Assembly: GCF_014805685.1 (NCBI RefSeq)
Contig: NC_060901.1
Location: 21,974,905 to 22,038,904 of the forward strand
Direction: 5' to 3'
Length of the DNA: 64,000 bases
Source: Silurus meridionalis
Lineage: Eukaryota > Chordata > Actinopteri > Siluriformes > Siluridae
Shown here: positions 52,222 to 61,400 of the stretch, in pieces
How the letters are laid out: each line of letters starts with the position of its first letter
Numbering within the stretch: position 1 is the first letter of the stretch
Notes under the pieces: model-generated
Databases searched by the model: none
Told to the model about the DNA's origin: nothing
The model's input: the letters and a program-made list of their open reading frames with translations, nothing else
Program-made: the position numbers and the translations under genes

Positions 52222-54456
52222 GGAGGTTTTGTGTCATCAATTTTGCCAGTTTTCACTGTTGGATGAACAGTAAACCCAAAAACATCCCCTCAGAACACAG
52301 AAATATTACATTACATTTTACAGGGCTGCTAGGAATCATTTCAGGGCCGAAAAAACAATCACATGAAGTTACAATATGATGTCACAATTCGATTCTAGCG
52401 AAAATTACATAACCCCAACTCTTTGGAATTACCAACGCTGACTCTTTGTAAGCAAACCTCTTCGTCTTCTGCAGTCAGCAATTATTATTAATGCTGCTTT
52501 CATGCGACTTAAACTGCTTGAATAAATGAGATGAAAACAGAACCTCACAAACACAAACAGCTCGTTTCCTTCCGTACGACGAGGAGGGACGAGGTGCTGA
52601 GATTAATCCTGCGATGTAAAAAGCAATCGCTATTATTTTTTAATAGGCTGTAGTTCATATTCGGTTTGTTTCCAAAGTATTGGAACAGAAAGGTCAGTGT
52701 CTATACATTGAGATTGAGATTGAAAATATTTGATGAGAGATCACAACCAGATTAGAACTACAATATTTTGGGTGAGCAAAAGTATAAAGTATAAACTTCT
52801 GCTTTTTCTGGCTCGTATATTCAGAAGTGTCACATTGACTATAAAATTGGTATGCACTTCATTCTGAACATCTAATTCCACATTTAGTCCCCATTTGTTC
52901 TAATAATCAGCATCACTCTTCTAGAGTCCAAGATTTTGTGGAGATTTGTGCTCATTCATTCACAAATAAATTCAAAATAGGTGAGGAGATGAGGAGACCT
53001 TAGTTCCAATTCATCCCAAAGGTGTTCAAACGGGCTTAATTTTGATAGAAGACCACTCAAGATCCTCCACTCCATCCCGTCAAGCATATCTTCATGTAGC
53101 TAGTTTTGTGCTCGGGGTCATGATCATGCTGGAACAGGTTTGAGTGAAGGGAATATTTCACCGCATCCATAGACAACCTATACAATTTCAAACGTCCAGC
53201 TTTGTGATATCTAAACAAAGAAATGTTGTTTTTCATACTCTGCTCTCATGGATATTGCTGGATCTTGAATGATTTTGGAACTTCTAGAAGACCAATGAAT
53301 ATTCTTACACATTCTACTTCAAGCTATGATTGAGAACACTCTCCATGGAATAATATTCTTAAGGGAAAGCGGATAATTCAGGAATTCTTGTGTTACTCGT
53401 GTTCTCATGCTCTAGATGAATCTATTGATTATATGGAGCTTTAAAGCACTCAGTGTCGATCCGCTTCTCCCAGCTGGTGTGTTTTTTAGTGTGGTTTTGG
53501 CCGGTGTGTGGTCAAGATGCCAAACACAAACACATTACTCTAGCACTTTAAATATACACCAGTTCCGGCACCCCAAACGGAACGCCCATTTTTGAGTGTG
53601 TGTGTCTATGATATTGTACAATAATAGCATTTTACAACTTTCTACTTATAAAAAGAAGTTCAAATGGGTCAATGTAATTACAAATGATGTAATTACTATG
53701 GAAATGTAATTCAAAAAGGGTACGAGTGTAAACCTGTGTCTGAATAAGGAAGACGGTAGCAGCTCAGATTTGGGGTTATTGTGGGGGAAGACTGTGGAGT
53801 TGGCAACCCTGTCTGCCACGCAGCCATAATATTAAACAGCTTGGGTTATAAAGTCTGATTATAGCCAAATGGAGACAACAAATCTCTCTCTTTTTCTCCC
53901 TTTCTCTCTGTCTCACTCACACACACAGACACACCATGCAATCACATCTGTCTACCAGAGAGGTCTCCAAATTTAAAACGTTCATACCTACTGTTTTGCT
54001 TTGGTTTAAAATATACAGATTGTTTAGATACATATAATTAGCCAAACAAACTCAAAAGTGAAAACATTATATATATTAAAAAAATTATAATAATACATTT
54101 TTTCCAGATGTTTCTTTTGCACATCTGGAGAAAAAAAAAACGTTTTCTATTTTTCTCTCCATTCAATTCTTTTCTAAATAAAAATAGAAATGCAATGCAA
54201 ACATTGGTGTGAATCAAACATGCACACTTTCTTAGAGGTTTTTATTGAATAATGTGTTTTGTATATATTTTTTATTATTATTATTATTATTTTTTTTTTT
54301 TTTTGTCATGTGAAAACTTACCCCAGCAATGATTTTCTTGTTTTTAGATGTACAGGTAGATGAGTTTTTTGGATGCTCCAGTGGTTGTTCAGATGTTTTC
54401 CCCAGTAGTGTGGCTCCTTGCCTGGCTCTCCACTCCTCTTTCTCCTCTATTTCCAT
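28968..54456 (-). CDS. enpp1: ectonucleotide pyrophosphatase/phosphodiesterase 1-like, complete
   Basis: Type II membrane ectoenzyme that hydrolyses extracellular ATP to AMP and pyrophosphate. Exons: 54322-54456, 51322-51394, 49835-49960, 44719-44844, 42982-43042, 39686-39783, 39509-39588, 39232-39351, 37509-37618, 37009-37074, 36709-36781, 36299-36407, 36049-36180, 35844-35875, 35595-35722, 34097-34166, 33366-33453, 32657-32841, 31699-31896, 31093-31228, 30920-30994, 30404-30539, 30146-30290, 28968-29117. They total 2,652 nt (883 aa), all in phase. Domains: cytoplasmic tail with dileucine GATLLGK (aa 17-18), TM helix (46-62), two somatomedin-B domains with all eight Cys each (about 72-111 and 114-153), a phosphodiesterase domain with D186, nucleophile T224 (PTKTFPNH), D344/H348, D391/H392 and H503, and a nuclease-like C-terminus. 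The dileucine tail and GGFHGSDN favour ENPP1; some C-terminal blocks look like ENPP3, so the paralogue call is less sure than the family. Confidence 0.93.
29607..30115 (+). mobile_element. TA-flanked non-autonomous DNA transposon, family B, deleted copy
   Basis: Begins TA-CCGTAATTTCCAGACTAT and ends 'AGTAGCGGCTTATAGTCTGA...TTAGG-TA'. The terminal inverted repeats (CCGTA-TTTCCGGACTATAA) match those of the copies at 34,662 and 43,864. About 280 bp of the middle is missing. It overlaps the intron just before enpp1's last coding exon. Confidence 0.75.
30608..30880 (-). mobile_element. Tc1/mariner-derived fragment, family A
   Basis: Contains 'CTTCTGGGAAGATGTTTCAC', 'GATGTAGGTGAGGTGAGGAG' and 'ATTCATCCCAAAAGTGTTAA', all family A landmarks. 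It lies in the enpp1 intron. Confidence 0.7.
31360..31560 (-). mobile_element. Tc1/mariner-derived fragment, family A
   Basis: Internal family A section with 'TTCAATAGGGTTGAGTTCAC', 'GAGCTGGTTTTGTGCACAGG' and 'GCAGAACAGGTTTGGGTCTC'. Confidence 0.65.
32145..32576 (-). mobile_element. Tc1/mariner-derived element, family A, long copy
   Basis: One of the fullest family A copies. It runs from the 'CACAAAATTTTGTGGAGATA' end through 'GAGCTCTATAGTAGGCCACT' and 'GGCTTTGTGCACAGGGGCTT' to the terminal 'CAATACTTTTGTACATATAG'. Confidence 0.75.
33600..34040 (-). mobile_element. Tc1/mariner-derived element, family A
   Basis: Landmarks 'CTTCTGGGAAGATGTTCCAC', 'TCTATAGCAGGCCAATCAAG' and 'GAGCACATGGGCATTGTCAT'. 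It is decayed and sits between enpp1 exons 33366-33453 and 34097-34166. Confidence 0.65.
34440..34650 (+). mobile_element. Tc1/mariner-derived fragment, family A
   Basis: Opposite orientation to its neighbours: 'ATTGGGACATCTGACATTTC', 'TTGAACTAGGAGACCCAAAC' and 'TGGAAGATCTTGAGTGACCT'. It abuts the family B copy beginning at 34,662. Confidence 0.65.
34662..35443 (-). mobile_element. TA-flanked non-autonomous DNA transposon, family B, long copy
   Basis: About 780 bp, bounded by TA-CCGTATTTTTATAAGCCGC on the left and ATAGTCCGGAAATTACAG-TA on the right. The termini are inverted repeats. A shared frame (34,856-35,128, minus) containing [20 protein letters not shown] recurs in the 43,864 copy but has no transposase motif. 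It lies in the enpp1 intron between exons 34097-34166 and 35595-35722. Confidence 0.8.
35455..35552 (+). mobile_element. Tc1/mariner-derived fragment, family A
   Basis: A short terminal piece: 'ACAAATCTAGTGGAACTTTT' to 'CACAAACGTTTGTCCATATA', immediately next to the family B copy. Confidence 0.5.
37351..37407. repeat. (AC)n microsatellite
   Basis: About 28 AC units, 100 bp from enpp1 exon 37509-37618. Confidence 0.95.
37670..37892 (-). mobile_element. Tc1/mariner-derived fragment, family A
   Basis: 'CTATAGCAGGCCACTTAAGA', 'GTTTATGGAGCTGGCTGGTG' and the terminal 'CACTTTTGTCCATATAGTGT'. Confidence 0.65.
38955..39190. repeat. degenerate (CTGT)n tract
   Basis: Imperfect CTGTCTGT/CTCCCTGC tetranucleotide repeat in the enpp1 intron, just downstream of exon 39232-39351. 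Confidence 0.75.
39401..39449. repeat. (CA)n microsatellite
   Basis: About 24 CA units, preceded by ATACAT units, between two enpp1 exons (39232-39351 and 39509-39588). Confidence 0.95.
40640..41110 (+). mobile_element. family D interspersed repeat
   Basis: Has 'AAAGGCTCTGGCATGGAGGT', 'GTTGCTCAGTAGCTCCCGGT', 'TCATACTATCTAAGGAAGTT' and an ending 'CTGCTTTGAGACAATATCCA...AAAAGCGCTATAGAAA', which recurs at 47,010-47,240 and 50,280-50,420. It resembles a widespread otophysan repeat; the class is not certain. Confidence 0.6.
42265..42630 (+). mobile_element. unclassified retroelement-like tail
   Basis: A GC-richer island (42,290-42,480) followed by 'TTTCATTTCACTGTGTAATG', 'GGTTGAAATGACTATAAAAG' and a TTGACTTGACTTGA tail. 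The ending is typical of a 3' tail of a fish retroelement. The source family is not identifiable here. Confidence 0.4.
43864..44652 (+). mobile_element. TA-flanked non-autonomous DNA transposon, family B, long copy
   Basis: About 790 bp between TA-CCGTAATTTCCAGACTATA and 'GGCTTATAGTCCGGAAAATACGG-TA', in inverted orientation to the 34,662 copy. It shares the [19 protein letters not shown] frame (44,199-44,534). It lies 66 bp from enpp1 exon 44719-44844, with no coding function visible. Confidence 0.8.
45008..45325 (+). mobile_element. Tc1/mariner-derived fragment, family A, with poly-C interruption
   Basis: 'AAATTATTGGGACACCCGAC' ... 'ACATCTTCCCAGAAGAGTGA' ... 'TCCACAAACTTTTGCCTATA'. The middle is deleted and carries a 14-base C run near 45,108-45,121. 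Confidence 0.65.
45640..46445 (+). mobile_element. Tc1-like transposase pseudogene, family C
   Basis: The frame 45,645-45,950 keeps [20 protein letters not shown] and [19 protein letters not shown]. Downstream the wording 'GAATGGCCTGCCCAGTCACC' corresponds to the PAQSP region. Frameshifts and a deletion break it. It ends in 'CACAGGCACTATA', the inverse of the 61,735 start. A (TA)n tract (46,260-46,329) interrupts its 3' part. Confidence 0.8.
46258..46329. repeat. (TA)n microsatellite
   Basis: About 35 TA units inside the family C element. Confidence 0.95.
47010..47245 (+). mobile_element. family D interspersed repeat, partial
   Basis: 'AAAGGCTCTGGCATGGAGAA' to 'TGCTTTGTGACAATGTCTAT', missing the central part seen at 40,640-41,110. 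Confidence 0.55.
47564..47622. repeat. (TC)n microsatellite
   Basis: About 29 TC units. Confidence 0.95.
48365..48790. repeat. degenerate minisatellite 'ACCAGTATAATTCCTGATAT'
   Basis: Some 15 imperfect units of about 24-30 bp in the enpp1 intron, alternating 'CCAGTATAATTCCTGATATA' and 'CCAGTATGATTCCTGATATA'. One frame (48,485-48,781) stays open only because the unit length is often a multiple of three. Confidence 0.85.
49463..49600. repeat. (GACA)n tract
   Basis: About 30 GACA units with small interruptions, 235 bp from enpp1 exon 49835-49960. Confidence 0.95.
50066..50290 (+). mobile_element. Tc1/mariner-derived fragment, family A, best transposase remnant
   Basis: The frame 50,111-50,329 reads [28 protein letters not shown] (29 nt region around 50,200-50,275). 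It preserves the Asp/His-containing [10 protein letters not shown] motif of Tc1/mariner transposases, which ties family A to that superfamily. The copy runs into a family D piece at 50,280. Confidence 0.75.
50280..50420 (+). mobile_element. family D interspersed repeat, partial
   Basis: 'GTTGGATCTATGATGTTCTC', 'GTTGCTCAGTAGCTCCTGGT' and 'GGGACATTACTCATAATCAC', joined to a family A piece on each side, which suggests nested insertions. Confidence 0.5.
51143..51308. repeat. (CAGA)n-(TAGA)n compound tract (GACA/GATA type)
   Basis: About 14 CAGA units pass into about 23 TAGA units, ending 14 bp before the enpp1 TM exon (51322-51394). Confidence 0.95.
51427..51470. repeat. (TAA)n microsatellite
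   Basis: About 14 TAA units, just upstream of the enpp1 TM exon in transcript order. Confidence 0.95.
51548..51745 (-). mobile_element. Tc1/mariner-derived fragment, family A
   Basis: 'CATAAGATTGGTCTGTATTT', 'GAACATCCCATTCCACACTT' and 'GGGGAAGATGTTCTAGTATA'. Confidence 0.65.
52164..52218. repeat. (GT)n microsatellite
   Basis: About 27 GT units in enpp1 intron 1. Confidence 0.95.
52825..53190 (-). mobile_element. Tc1/mariner-derived element, family A
   Basis: 'GAACATCTAATTCCACATTT', 'TTCATCCCAAAGGTGTTCAA', 'AGACCACTCAAGATCCTCCA' and 'TCATGATCATGCTGGAACAG'. It is a long but decayed copy. Confidence 0.7.
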
Positions 54457-54517
54457 TTTCACACTCACACACTCACTGAGCACTAGACCTTCACACTGAG
54501 ACACCAACTTTCTCTTC

Positions 54518-54598
54518 TCAAAAGGAAAAGTTCTCTGTTACTTTTGTTGCAGTTCCTTCAGACCTGTCCTGCTCTGACTGGAAGAGACTCTTCTGCAT
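54518..54598 (-). other. enpp1: upstream ORF in enpp1 leader
   Basis: A 26-codon ATG-started frame in the predicted 5'UTR. It starts at 54,598 and stops at 54,518, 61 nt before the main ATG (54,456), which has the better context (A at -3, G at +4). It could damp translation; the peptide (MQKSLFQSEQ...) resembles nothing known. Confidence 0.45.
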
Positions 54599-54618
54599 GG
54601 GGATTGTGGAACACTGAC

Positions 54619-54620
54619 TC

Positions 54621-54661
<41 letters not shown>
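54619..54661. repeat. (GT)n microsatellite in enpp1 leader region
   Basis: About 21 GT units between the predicted TATA box and the uORF. Confidence 0.95.
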
Positions 54662-54705
54662 CTTTACTACTACACTAGCCTGTTACATGCTGAGACGTTA
54701 TGACG

Positions 54706-54715
54706 CCTTTTATAA
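54706..54715 (-). promoter_or_regulatory. enpp1: TATA box of enpp1
   Basis: TTATAAAAGG on the minus strand, about 250 bp upstream of the enpp1 ATG, implying a start near 54,680. A (GT)n tract at 54,619-54,660 would then lie in the leader. Confidence 0.5.
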
Positions 54716-55489
54716 CCGGGATCTAACCCTAACCCAGAACCTCCCCATGTCCCACATTGCAAACTTTAGATTGGATTCATGTGTCTGATGTGAGACAAAA
54801 AAAAATCCGAAATGAGAGTTATTTATTTTGTTAAGTGCTTTATACATAAATCTACTGGATGTCATCTTGATTAGGATATTTATTTATTTATATTTGTTTG
54901 CATTACGCACATAAAACATCACGCAGAAACATTCATAGAAAACTGCTGAACAAAAGAAAGACATAAAACCATGCTCTTATTTCTAGTTTGGGATATACCA
55001 GAGCCGCCATGTTGGAATGACGTCATTGGAGCGCCACTCGAAAACGCAGAGAATTCCGTGGTTTTTGTGCATGTGGAGGTGTAGTTGACAAAGACAAGCC
55101 AGACTTACTTCATGAATTAAATTGTCGGTAGGCGGAAGAAAAATAGAGAGAGAGAAAGAGAGAGATAGAGCTTTCAGAATAAAAGTCACAAAATCTGGAG
55201 GAACGTTTGGGGAATACCTAAACAACTTGTAACTTGTTTAGATCAACTGGAAAAATCAATAAACTTTACACCTCTGTTGCCATCTGGCCCAGATCGGATT
55301 CACATTCTGAATATGAGCTAGACCGCAGCTGAAGGAGCGGCTGTCGGCTCTTCACTTTCACTGATCCGAACCTCAATCAGAATCAGAACACTTTAGTGAT
55401 CGACTGCAACCCAACAATTTCCCTAAAGCACCAATAAAGTATTCTGATTCAACCCCAGAACAACCTACATTTTTCTCATCCATGCAGTA

Positions 55490-55615
55490 AAACTGAGCAT
55501 CTATGAGGTTAAGGGCTTTTCTCAGGGGCCCAGGAGTAACAGCTCTGTGTGTGATGGGATTTGAACTTACATCCTTCAGATCCAGTGTCCTAACCGCTAA
55601 ACCCCCACTTTCCCT
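55490..55615 (-). repeat. SINE-like fragment
   Basis: 'GGGATTTGAACTTACATCCT' with 'CCTAACCGCTAAACCCCCAC', a reverse-strand short-repeat core related to the 7,315 and 56,820 pieces. Confidence 0.45.
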
Positions 55616-56669
55616 AAGCTGCACTTTTAGACTATTGCAACCTTGTATTTCACATGATTTCTCCCTCTCTTTTTTGCTTCTGCCTCTCTTCAGCAAACCA
55701 CTTTTTCTCTAAGAAACCGATATAAACAGTCTGATACTCTTTCTGGAACATATAATGCTTTAGTTTTCAACTGGATAGTTGCAAAATGTCTTGTGACTCA
55801 ACCACACTGCTGTCCCTGCAACTAAAATTTATGTGTCAACTCAGTTCTCAAGAGCCTATAGGGTCAGGTCAACGACCATGAGCTCATGGTGTGTCAGGCC
55901 AAACAGCACTGCTTATGTTAATGAAAAAAAAAATGTTCTTGGTGAAAAACTCCCAACGAGAATCCAGATAAAGTAATCTAGTCCTCCTTGCTCAAACTGT
56001 AGCCTGCACTGATGCATGCTTGATATCTGCCCTATGAGGTAGGATAGCCCCCTCATGTGGCACCAGCCTGAACATCAATATCTGTCCCCTAATACCAGTC
56101 GAACTGCACTACTGTACATTGATATATTTCTCATCCTTATACAACCTTTATACATCTTATAATCCTCATACAACTGCAGGGTGCGGAAAATCTTCACAAT
56201 GTACCTTAACACAGTCCTTATTCACACATGGTGTCATCACATTATTGTACATTTGGAGGGGTCTTTTTTTACTGGTATACCCTCCCATGTTTGGTCCAAA
56301 CCTTTTCAAGACATTTCATTCAAGTTCTGTTTGATTGTATTGCTAGCAGCTTTTACAAGTACTGGCCATCATGCTGATTCAAATCATTCGTCTTGCCTCG
56401 TGCAGATGTTGGAATTTTTCACAAACAAGTGACATTCTTCACACCTGGTCATCGACATGTCTGGATTTTCAGTTCCCACCACATAAAGTTCGAAGCAGAG
56501 GTTGTCTATGAAAATGCCAAGCCGAGTTAAGGAAGCAGATAATCACCTTAGAATGATGTCGTTTATATAGCTGTTAAACCAAACAAAGATGGGGACTGAT
56601 TGGCTTGGGACAGCTAAAATATTTACATGTTTCAGTCGTAGTAAATTTTCCCTTCAGTTATTGTGAAAA

Positions 56670-56805
56670 TCCTAGGAGACTCCCAGGAGACCCAAACCTG
56701 TTCCAGCATGACAATGTCCCTGCACACAAGATATGTTGGAGTGGCCTTATATAGAGCTCAAATCTTATGGTCAGGTGTCCACAAATATTTGCCCAATATG
56801 TAAAA
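56670..56805 (+). mobile_element. Tc1/mariner-derived fragment, family A
   Basis: 'GGAGACCCAAACCTGTTCCA', 'GCATGACAATGTCCCTGCAC' and the terminal 'GGTGTCCACAAATATTTGCC'. Confidence 0.65.
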
Positions 56806-56814
56806 CAATGAACA

Positions 56815-57110
56815 GGTGGTGGTGGTGGTTCACTGCTTAAAGCTGTTGGTTACTGATCCAAAGGTTAGTGGTTTAATCCCAGCACTGCTGAGCTCTTGAG
56901 CACAGCCCTTAACCCTCTTTGCTCCAGTGAAGGCCCTGCACTCGCCTTTCTAACAAGTTGGGGGATGTGAGGAAAATAATTTAAATGTCCTTTATTCATT
57001 CCAGTCCTGGGCCCATTAGCAAGGCCCATAACCCCATAGCTGCTCAGTTTTATGAATGAGATCAAATAAAAGTCGCTTTGGATATGAGAATCGGTCAAAT
57101 GCAATAATTT
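56815..57110 (+). repeat. SINE-like element
   Basis: 'TACTGATCCAAAGGTTAGTG', 'AATCCCAGCACTGCTGAGCT', 'CCCTTAACCCTCTTTGCTCC' and a tail 'AAAGTCGCTTTGGATATGAG'. The same kind of tail ends the 57,880-58,230 piece. Confidence 0.55.
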
Positions 57111-57830
57111 TTTTTCTTCGTCATAAATGTGTTTGTTTTCACGAAGAACGCAAAGTTTCTGCATTAGATTTCTTTCACTGATTCCTTTTTAATTCCATGT
57201 TGAATATAGAATATCGAGCATCCTGTTTACAAACTATCTCATATTTTCTTATTTCCTTATCTTCTATCTCTCTCTATATATAGGAAATGCTTTATATTAG
57301 TCACAGATATTAGAAGAGTCGGACAATGAAGAAAACCAGATAAGAGGGGAATGTAAACAATGGAAAGAGGGGGGCCATTAGAGTGTATTCTTGTGACTGC
57401 TGTCCAAAAAAATTATTATCACAAACTAAAAATATAGAAACCCCTACAAAGTGTAAGTCATTGTGATAAAGGTTGACCTCTGGAGACTAAAATATACAAA
57501 GAAATCCAAAGAAAACAGGTCCCATTGTTTCAGGTTTTTTCATGACAGCCTGATGGCCTCTTCATCATCTTGAGGGTGACAAGGATGAATGGATCTTTAA
57601 GTAGACTTGAGGTTTCATTGGAATGAAGCCATCAGCGCTCTGTTGGAGCAGTGGCGCGTTCGCTTCTTTTGTTAATATCAGATGTGATCCCGATGAACTC
57701 ACATTCCCATCCGAACAATTGCTTGTCAAGTGATTTGTTTAGTTTTATTTCCATGGTTGAAGGCAAGGATATGTGATCTTGAAAGGGGTTAAGAGACTGC
57801 TTTGTAAAAATGTGTTCACGGTCTTCCTGT

Positions 57831-57857
57831 TAACCCTAACCCTAACCCTAACCCTAG
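57831..57857. repeat. short interstitial telomere-like repeat
   Basis: Four perfect CCCTAA units plus partial ends, directly after 'CTTCCTGT'. Too short to be a fusion relic by itself. Confidence 0.9.
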
Positions 57858-57879
57858 TGCAATATAAACATAAAGAGAA

Positions 57880-58230
57880 GTAAAGCTCAGTGGTTCAGAT
57901 GGTGGAATTGTGGTTTGGAAGGTCATTAGTTCAAATCCCAAATTGGTCTCCTCAAGTCTCCTCATCTCAGCTACATCAGGATGTGTCTCTACTAATACCG
58001 TTGTGGATGAATGAGCACAAATCTCCACGAAATCGAGTGGAACATCTTCCCAGAAGAGTAAATATGAAATGGAATGTTAAAAAAAGATGCATATACCAAT
58101 CTTATGAACAGATATTCACAAACTTTTATTCAACGGGTTCCTAAGCTTGACCTTCAACTTCTCAGATGTATAAAAGAGATATTGTAAGTCGCTCTGGATA
58201 TGGAACACTTGGCAAATGCTGTAGATGTAA
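57880..58230 (+). repeat. SINE-like element interrupted by a family A fragment
   Basis: The head 'AGCTCAGTGGTTCAGATGGT' with 'GGTCATTAGTTCAAATCCCA', and the tail 'TATTGTAAGTCGCTCTGGAT...GCAAATGCTGTAGATGTAA', are separated by a plus-sense family A piece (57,955-58,135). This looks like an insertion into the SINE. Confidence 0.55.
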
Positions 58231-58477
58231 GTAAACTAAAGTCTAAAACCGCAGGAAGTTACCTGTCTTGTGACATTGTTTGCTTTACCCCATCGTCGTA
58301 CCTCCAACCCCCTCCCTACTGCAGAAGGAAAGATGAGAAGGGTGAAGAAGACTGCTAGAGTTCAGTTTAAGCATCTCAACCCATTTTCTTCACTGATCAC
58401 AGCAATTCTTTGGTGGTTAAAGCTTCTCAGCTTGTTCGTGTGAACGTTTTTGGGGTTTATAATTCCAAGAAACTAAA

Positions 58478-61400
58478 ATGCCATTGTTTGCATTGGTCGT
58501 GATGACCATCTTTTACTTCACCTGCACCGAAAGCTTTGATAAGTGCCCTAATGACTGTGAATGCACGGATTGGAAAGGGTATTATGTTACGTGTACAGAG
58601 TTATCTACCTTGCCCAGGTTTCCTGGAAACACGGAGACACTGTAAGTATGATGCTTAACCCAATAATTACAAACTTCTATATGTGTTTATATATTATTCA
58701 CATATATGTGTGATTTTTCACAAAAGACATGAAATTATAATCAGTTTCATCAAGAAGATTTATAACGGCAAAGTGGATCGTTCACGTATTGTGTATTATG
58801 CGCTATGTACAGTATATGTATCTTAAAAGCCACCAATTCATGTGTCTCCTTGGTGTATTTGACATCTGGCTTTTTTTCTACATGTACTGATTTGAGACAC
58901 AAAATGGCTGAAATAACTTTCTTGAAAACAAGCTCGTTTCCACATAATGCTATAATATTATTATTAGATATTTCTTATGTATTAATATACATTGTCATGA
59001 TTTGTGTAATGACATCATTGACCATGTTGTAAATGTAAATAATAGCCTATAAAATGTTTAGAATGGTGGACACTTTGGTGATGCCCCTGCTTATTTTCAT
59101 GCATTGGTTCTAGTCAATGGTCAGGTTCAACTGCTTATACTGTAGATGATCAGCCTGGTTCTTTTTGGTCAGAATATTTGCCATTAAGCACAAACAAATG
59201 GTAATATGCTGTCATATGTTCGTCACAGATTTACATAGATGAAAAAGACAAGGATGTAAAGACAAGATAAACATGTAAAAGATCAGTTTAATAGCTCTGT
59301 CATGTCAGATGAATTCTGATCAAGGTGAAATGTTCGAATGTTATGCAATGTATTTCATATTCATTGGTTCGTATTCATTTTTCCTTGCAGACGTCTCTAC
59401 GAAACAAGACTGAGCTCTGTTCCGGAAGACGCATTTGCCAGCATGGTGAACATCTCATTAATGTGGGTGAAGTAGTGTTAGAGTATTGCTCAAGGAGGGT
59501 CTATTTGCTCTATAAAACCGTGGCTATATTTATTCTCCCCTAACATTCTGCATGTGGAACTAATAATGCATTCCAGTTTTCATAGATGTGCGTGAATTTG
59601 TCTGAGATCGAACTGTGTCCAAATTATGTTCATTTGTATGTGTATATTGCGTTTACCAATGGACAGTGGGCACAAAGAAACTGTATAGAAGTGCAGTTCA
59701 TCTTCAGGTTTGGATTATAATTAAAGAAAAAAATAACCGTACATAATACAGTGGTCAGTGCACGGTACAATAATTGTTCTGATTCTAACACATTGCTCAT
59801 TTAGATTCCTTTTTATTGGAATGTTCTTGATCGTCCACTTGAGGGGGAAAAAAACAGGTGCCTAGACTTGAACAGTGGTTCAAGTCAAGTCTGGCTGCTC
59901 AGTATATAAAAAAATGTGATTCTAAAATGAGAAGAAATAAGAAAAACAAGTATGTTGCTCTAGATACGGGCATCCAACATAATCCAAATGTGTCAATCTA
60001 AAAAACAAGGACTGGTGTCCAAATATTTTTAATATATAGTGAATTTAATAGACTATTATGTCTATTAGCGTTGTTTAATTGAGCAATTTGACGCTCCAGT
60101 CTTTCTCTTGTTTCAGTTATCTTTCAGTGGACGTCACGTTAAGACGTTTAGAAAAGCATTCATTTTTCAACCTGAAGAAGATCACACATATGTAAGTCTA
60201 CAATGTCCCGAATCTTAAATAGAGTCATGTATGAAGAAAAATTTTCAAAGTTGAAGGCACACAATTGTGTAGAATGTCTTTGGATGCAGTGGCATGAAAT
60301 TTCCCATTAGTTTAATTATAAACCCAAACATCTTATACCATGATGTGAAAATGCAAAAAAAAATTCTTCCTTTTTGTTCCCACACAGAGAAATAAGAAAC
60401 ACCAGAAGTTTGACGACCATTGATCCTGAAGCTTTCAAGGATCTACCCGAGTTATATTACTTGTGAGAATGAACATCATCATATAGTAGCTACCGAATGT
60501 GCAGTTGATTCAAGTTCTGTAACATCTTCTAGTGTTTATATGCAAATGATCTTTAATCCAGATGTTAAAAAGATGTCCCCTGGGCAGTGGTGTAATAGAA
60601 TCACAATTTACTCATGTGACCATAGTCACTTGAACACCAGATAACTACCAGGCTTACCCATGGAATGTTCCAGAGAAGGCCTTTGGATAGGGTGTTTTAT
60701 AGCATTTTCAGCAGCCACCATGTGACTTTGTGGTAAACATGTACCTACATGAAGAGAAATAGATCAAGATGTGTGATATACAGAAGTGCAATTTAAAATA
60801 CTTGGCATTAACAACATAGGGTTTGTCCATCTGTGCATACTACACATGTCATAAATAGCAATTTCCTCATTCATATTGGTGTTTTATTGCACCTACACAA
60901 TATAGACAAAATACTTAACATGTGTGGGTGATCTTGAGAGGCCTGTTATAGAGCTAAACCCCTACTGAACACCTTCGAGATTCATTAAAATGGCACCCAA
61001 GGCCTCCTGAATTCCTCAGTTCCTCAGTTCCTGACTTTATTAATACTCTTGTACCTAGATGAGCAGAAATCGCCACAAAATCTAGTGGAACATCTTCCCA
61101 GAAGAGTGGAGCGCTTTTTAATAGCAAATGGGGACTAATTTTCAAAAGGAGCACATACCAATCTTCAGTTTAGGTGTCCACAAATGTTTGTCCATATAGT
61201 GTATCAAGTATCTGTTGTAATATGGCTTCAAAGTCGCATTTATAACACTTTACAGTATATAGTAGAATTCCTATTAAATCCAAGTAATTAGGCTAATATT
61301 TATTATTCGAGTCTAATTTAAGTTCTTTGTTTTCTTTTCTTTTTTTGTCACAGAGGTTTGTTCAATACAGGTCTCACCATCTTTCCTGCACTAACCAGGA

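Larger units (their letters stand above)
54730..58470. other. enpp1-tshr divergent spacer, gene-free
   Basis: No exon of a known family is seen on either strand. It holds SINE-like fragments (55,500-55,610; 56,820-57,105; 57,880-58,230), family A fragments (56,670-56,805; 57,955-58,135) and a short telomere-like repeat at 57,831. The remainder is unremarkable AT-rich sequence. Confidence 0.7.

Noticed and set aside
60420..60644. 74-aa frame after tshr exon 4
   Set aside because: It starts within the exon in another frame and runs into intron sequence; the exon's donor at 60,463 ends the true coding part.
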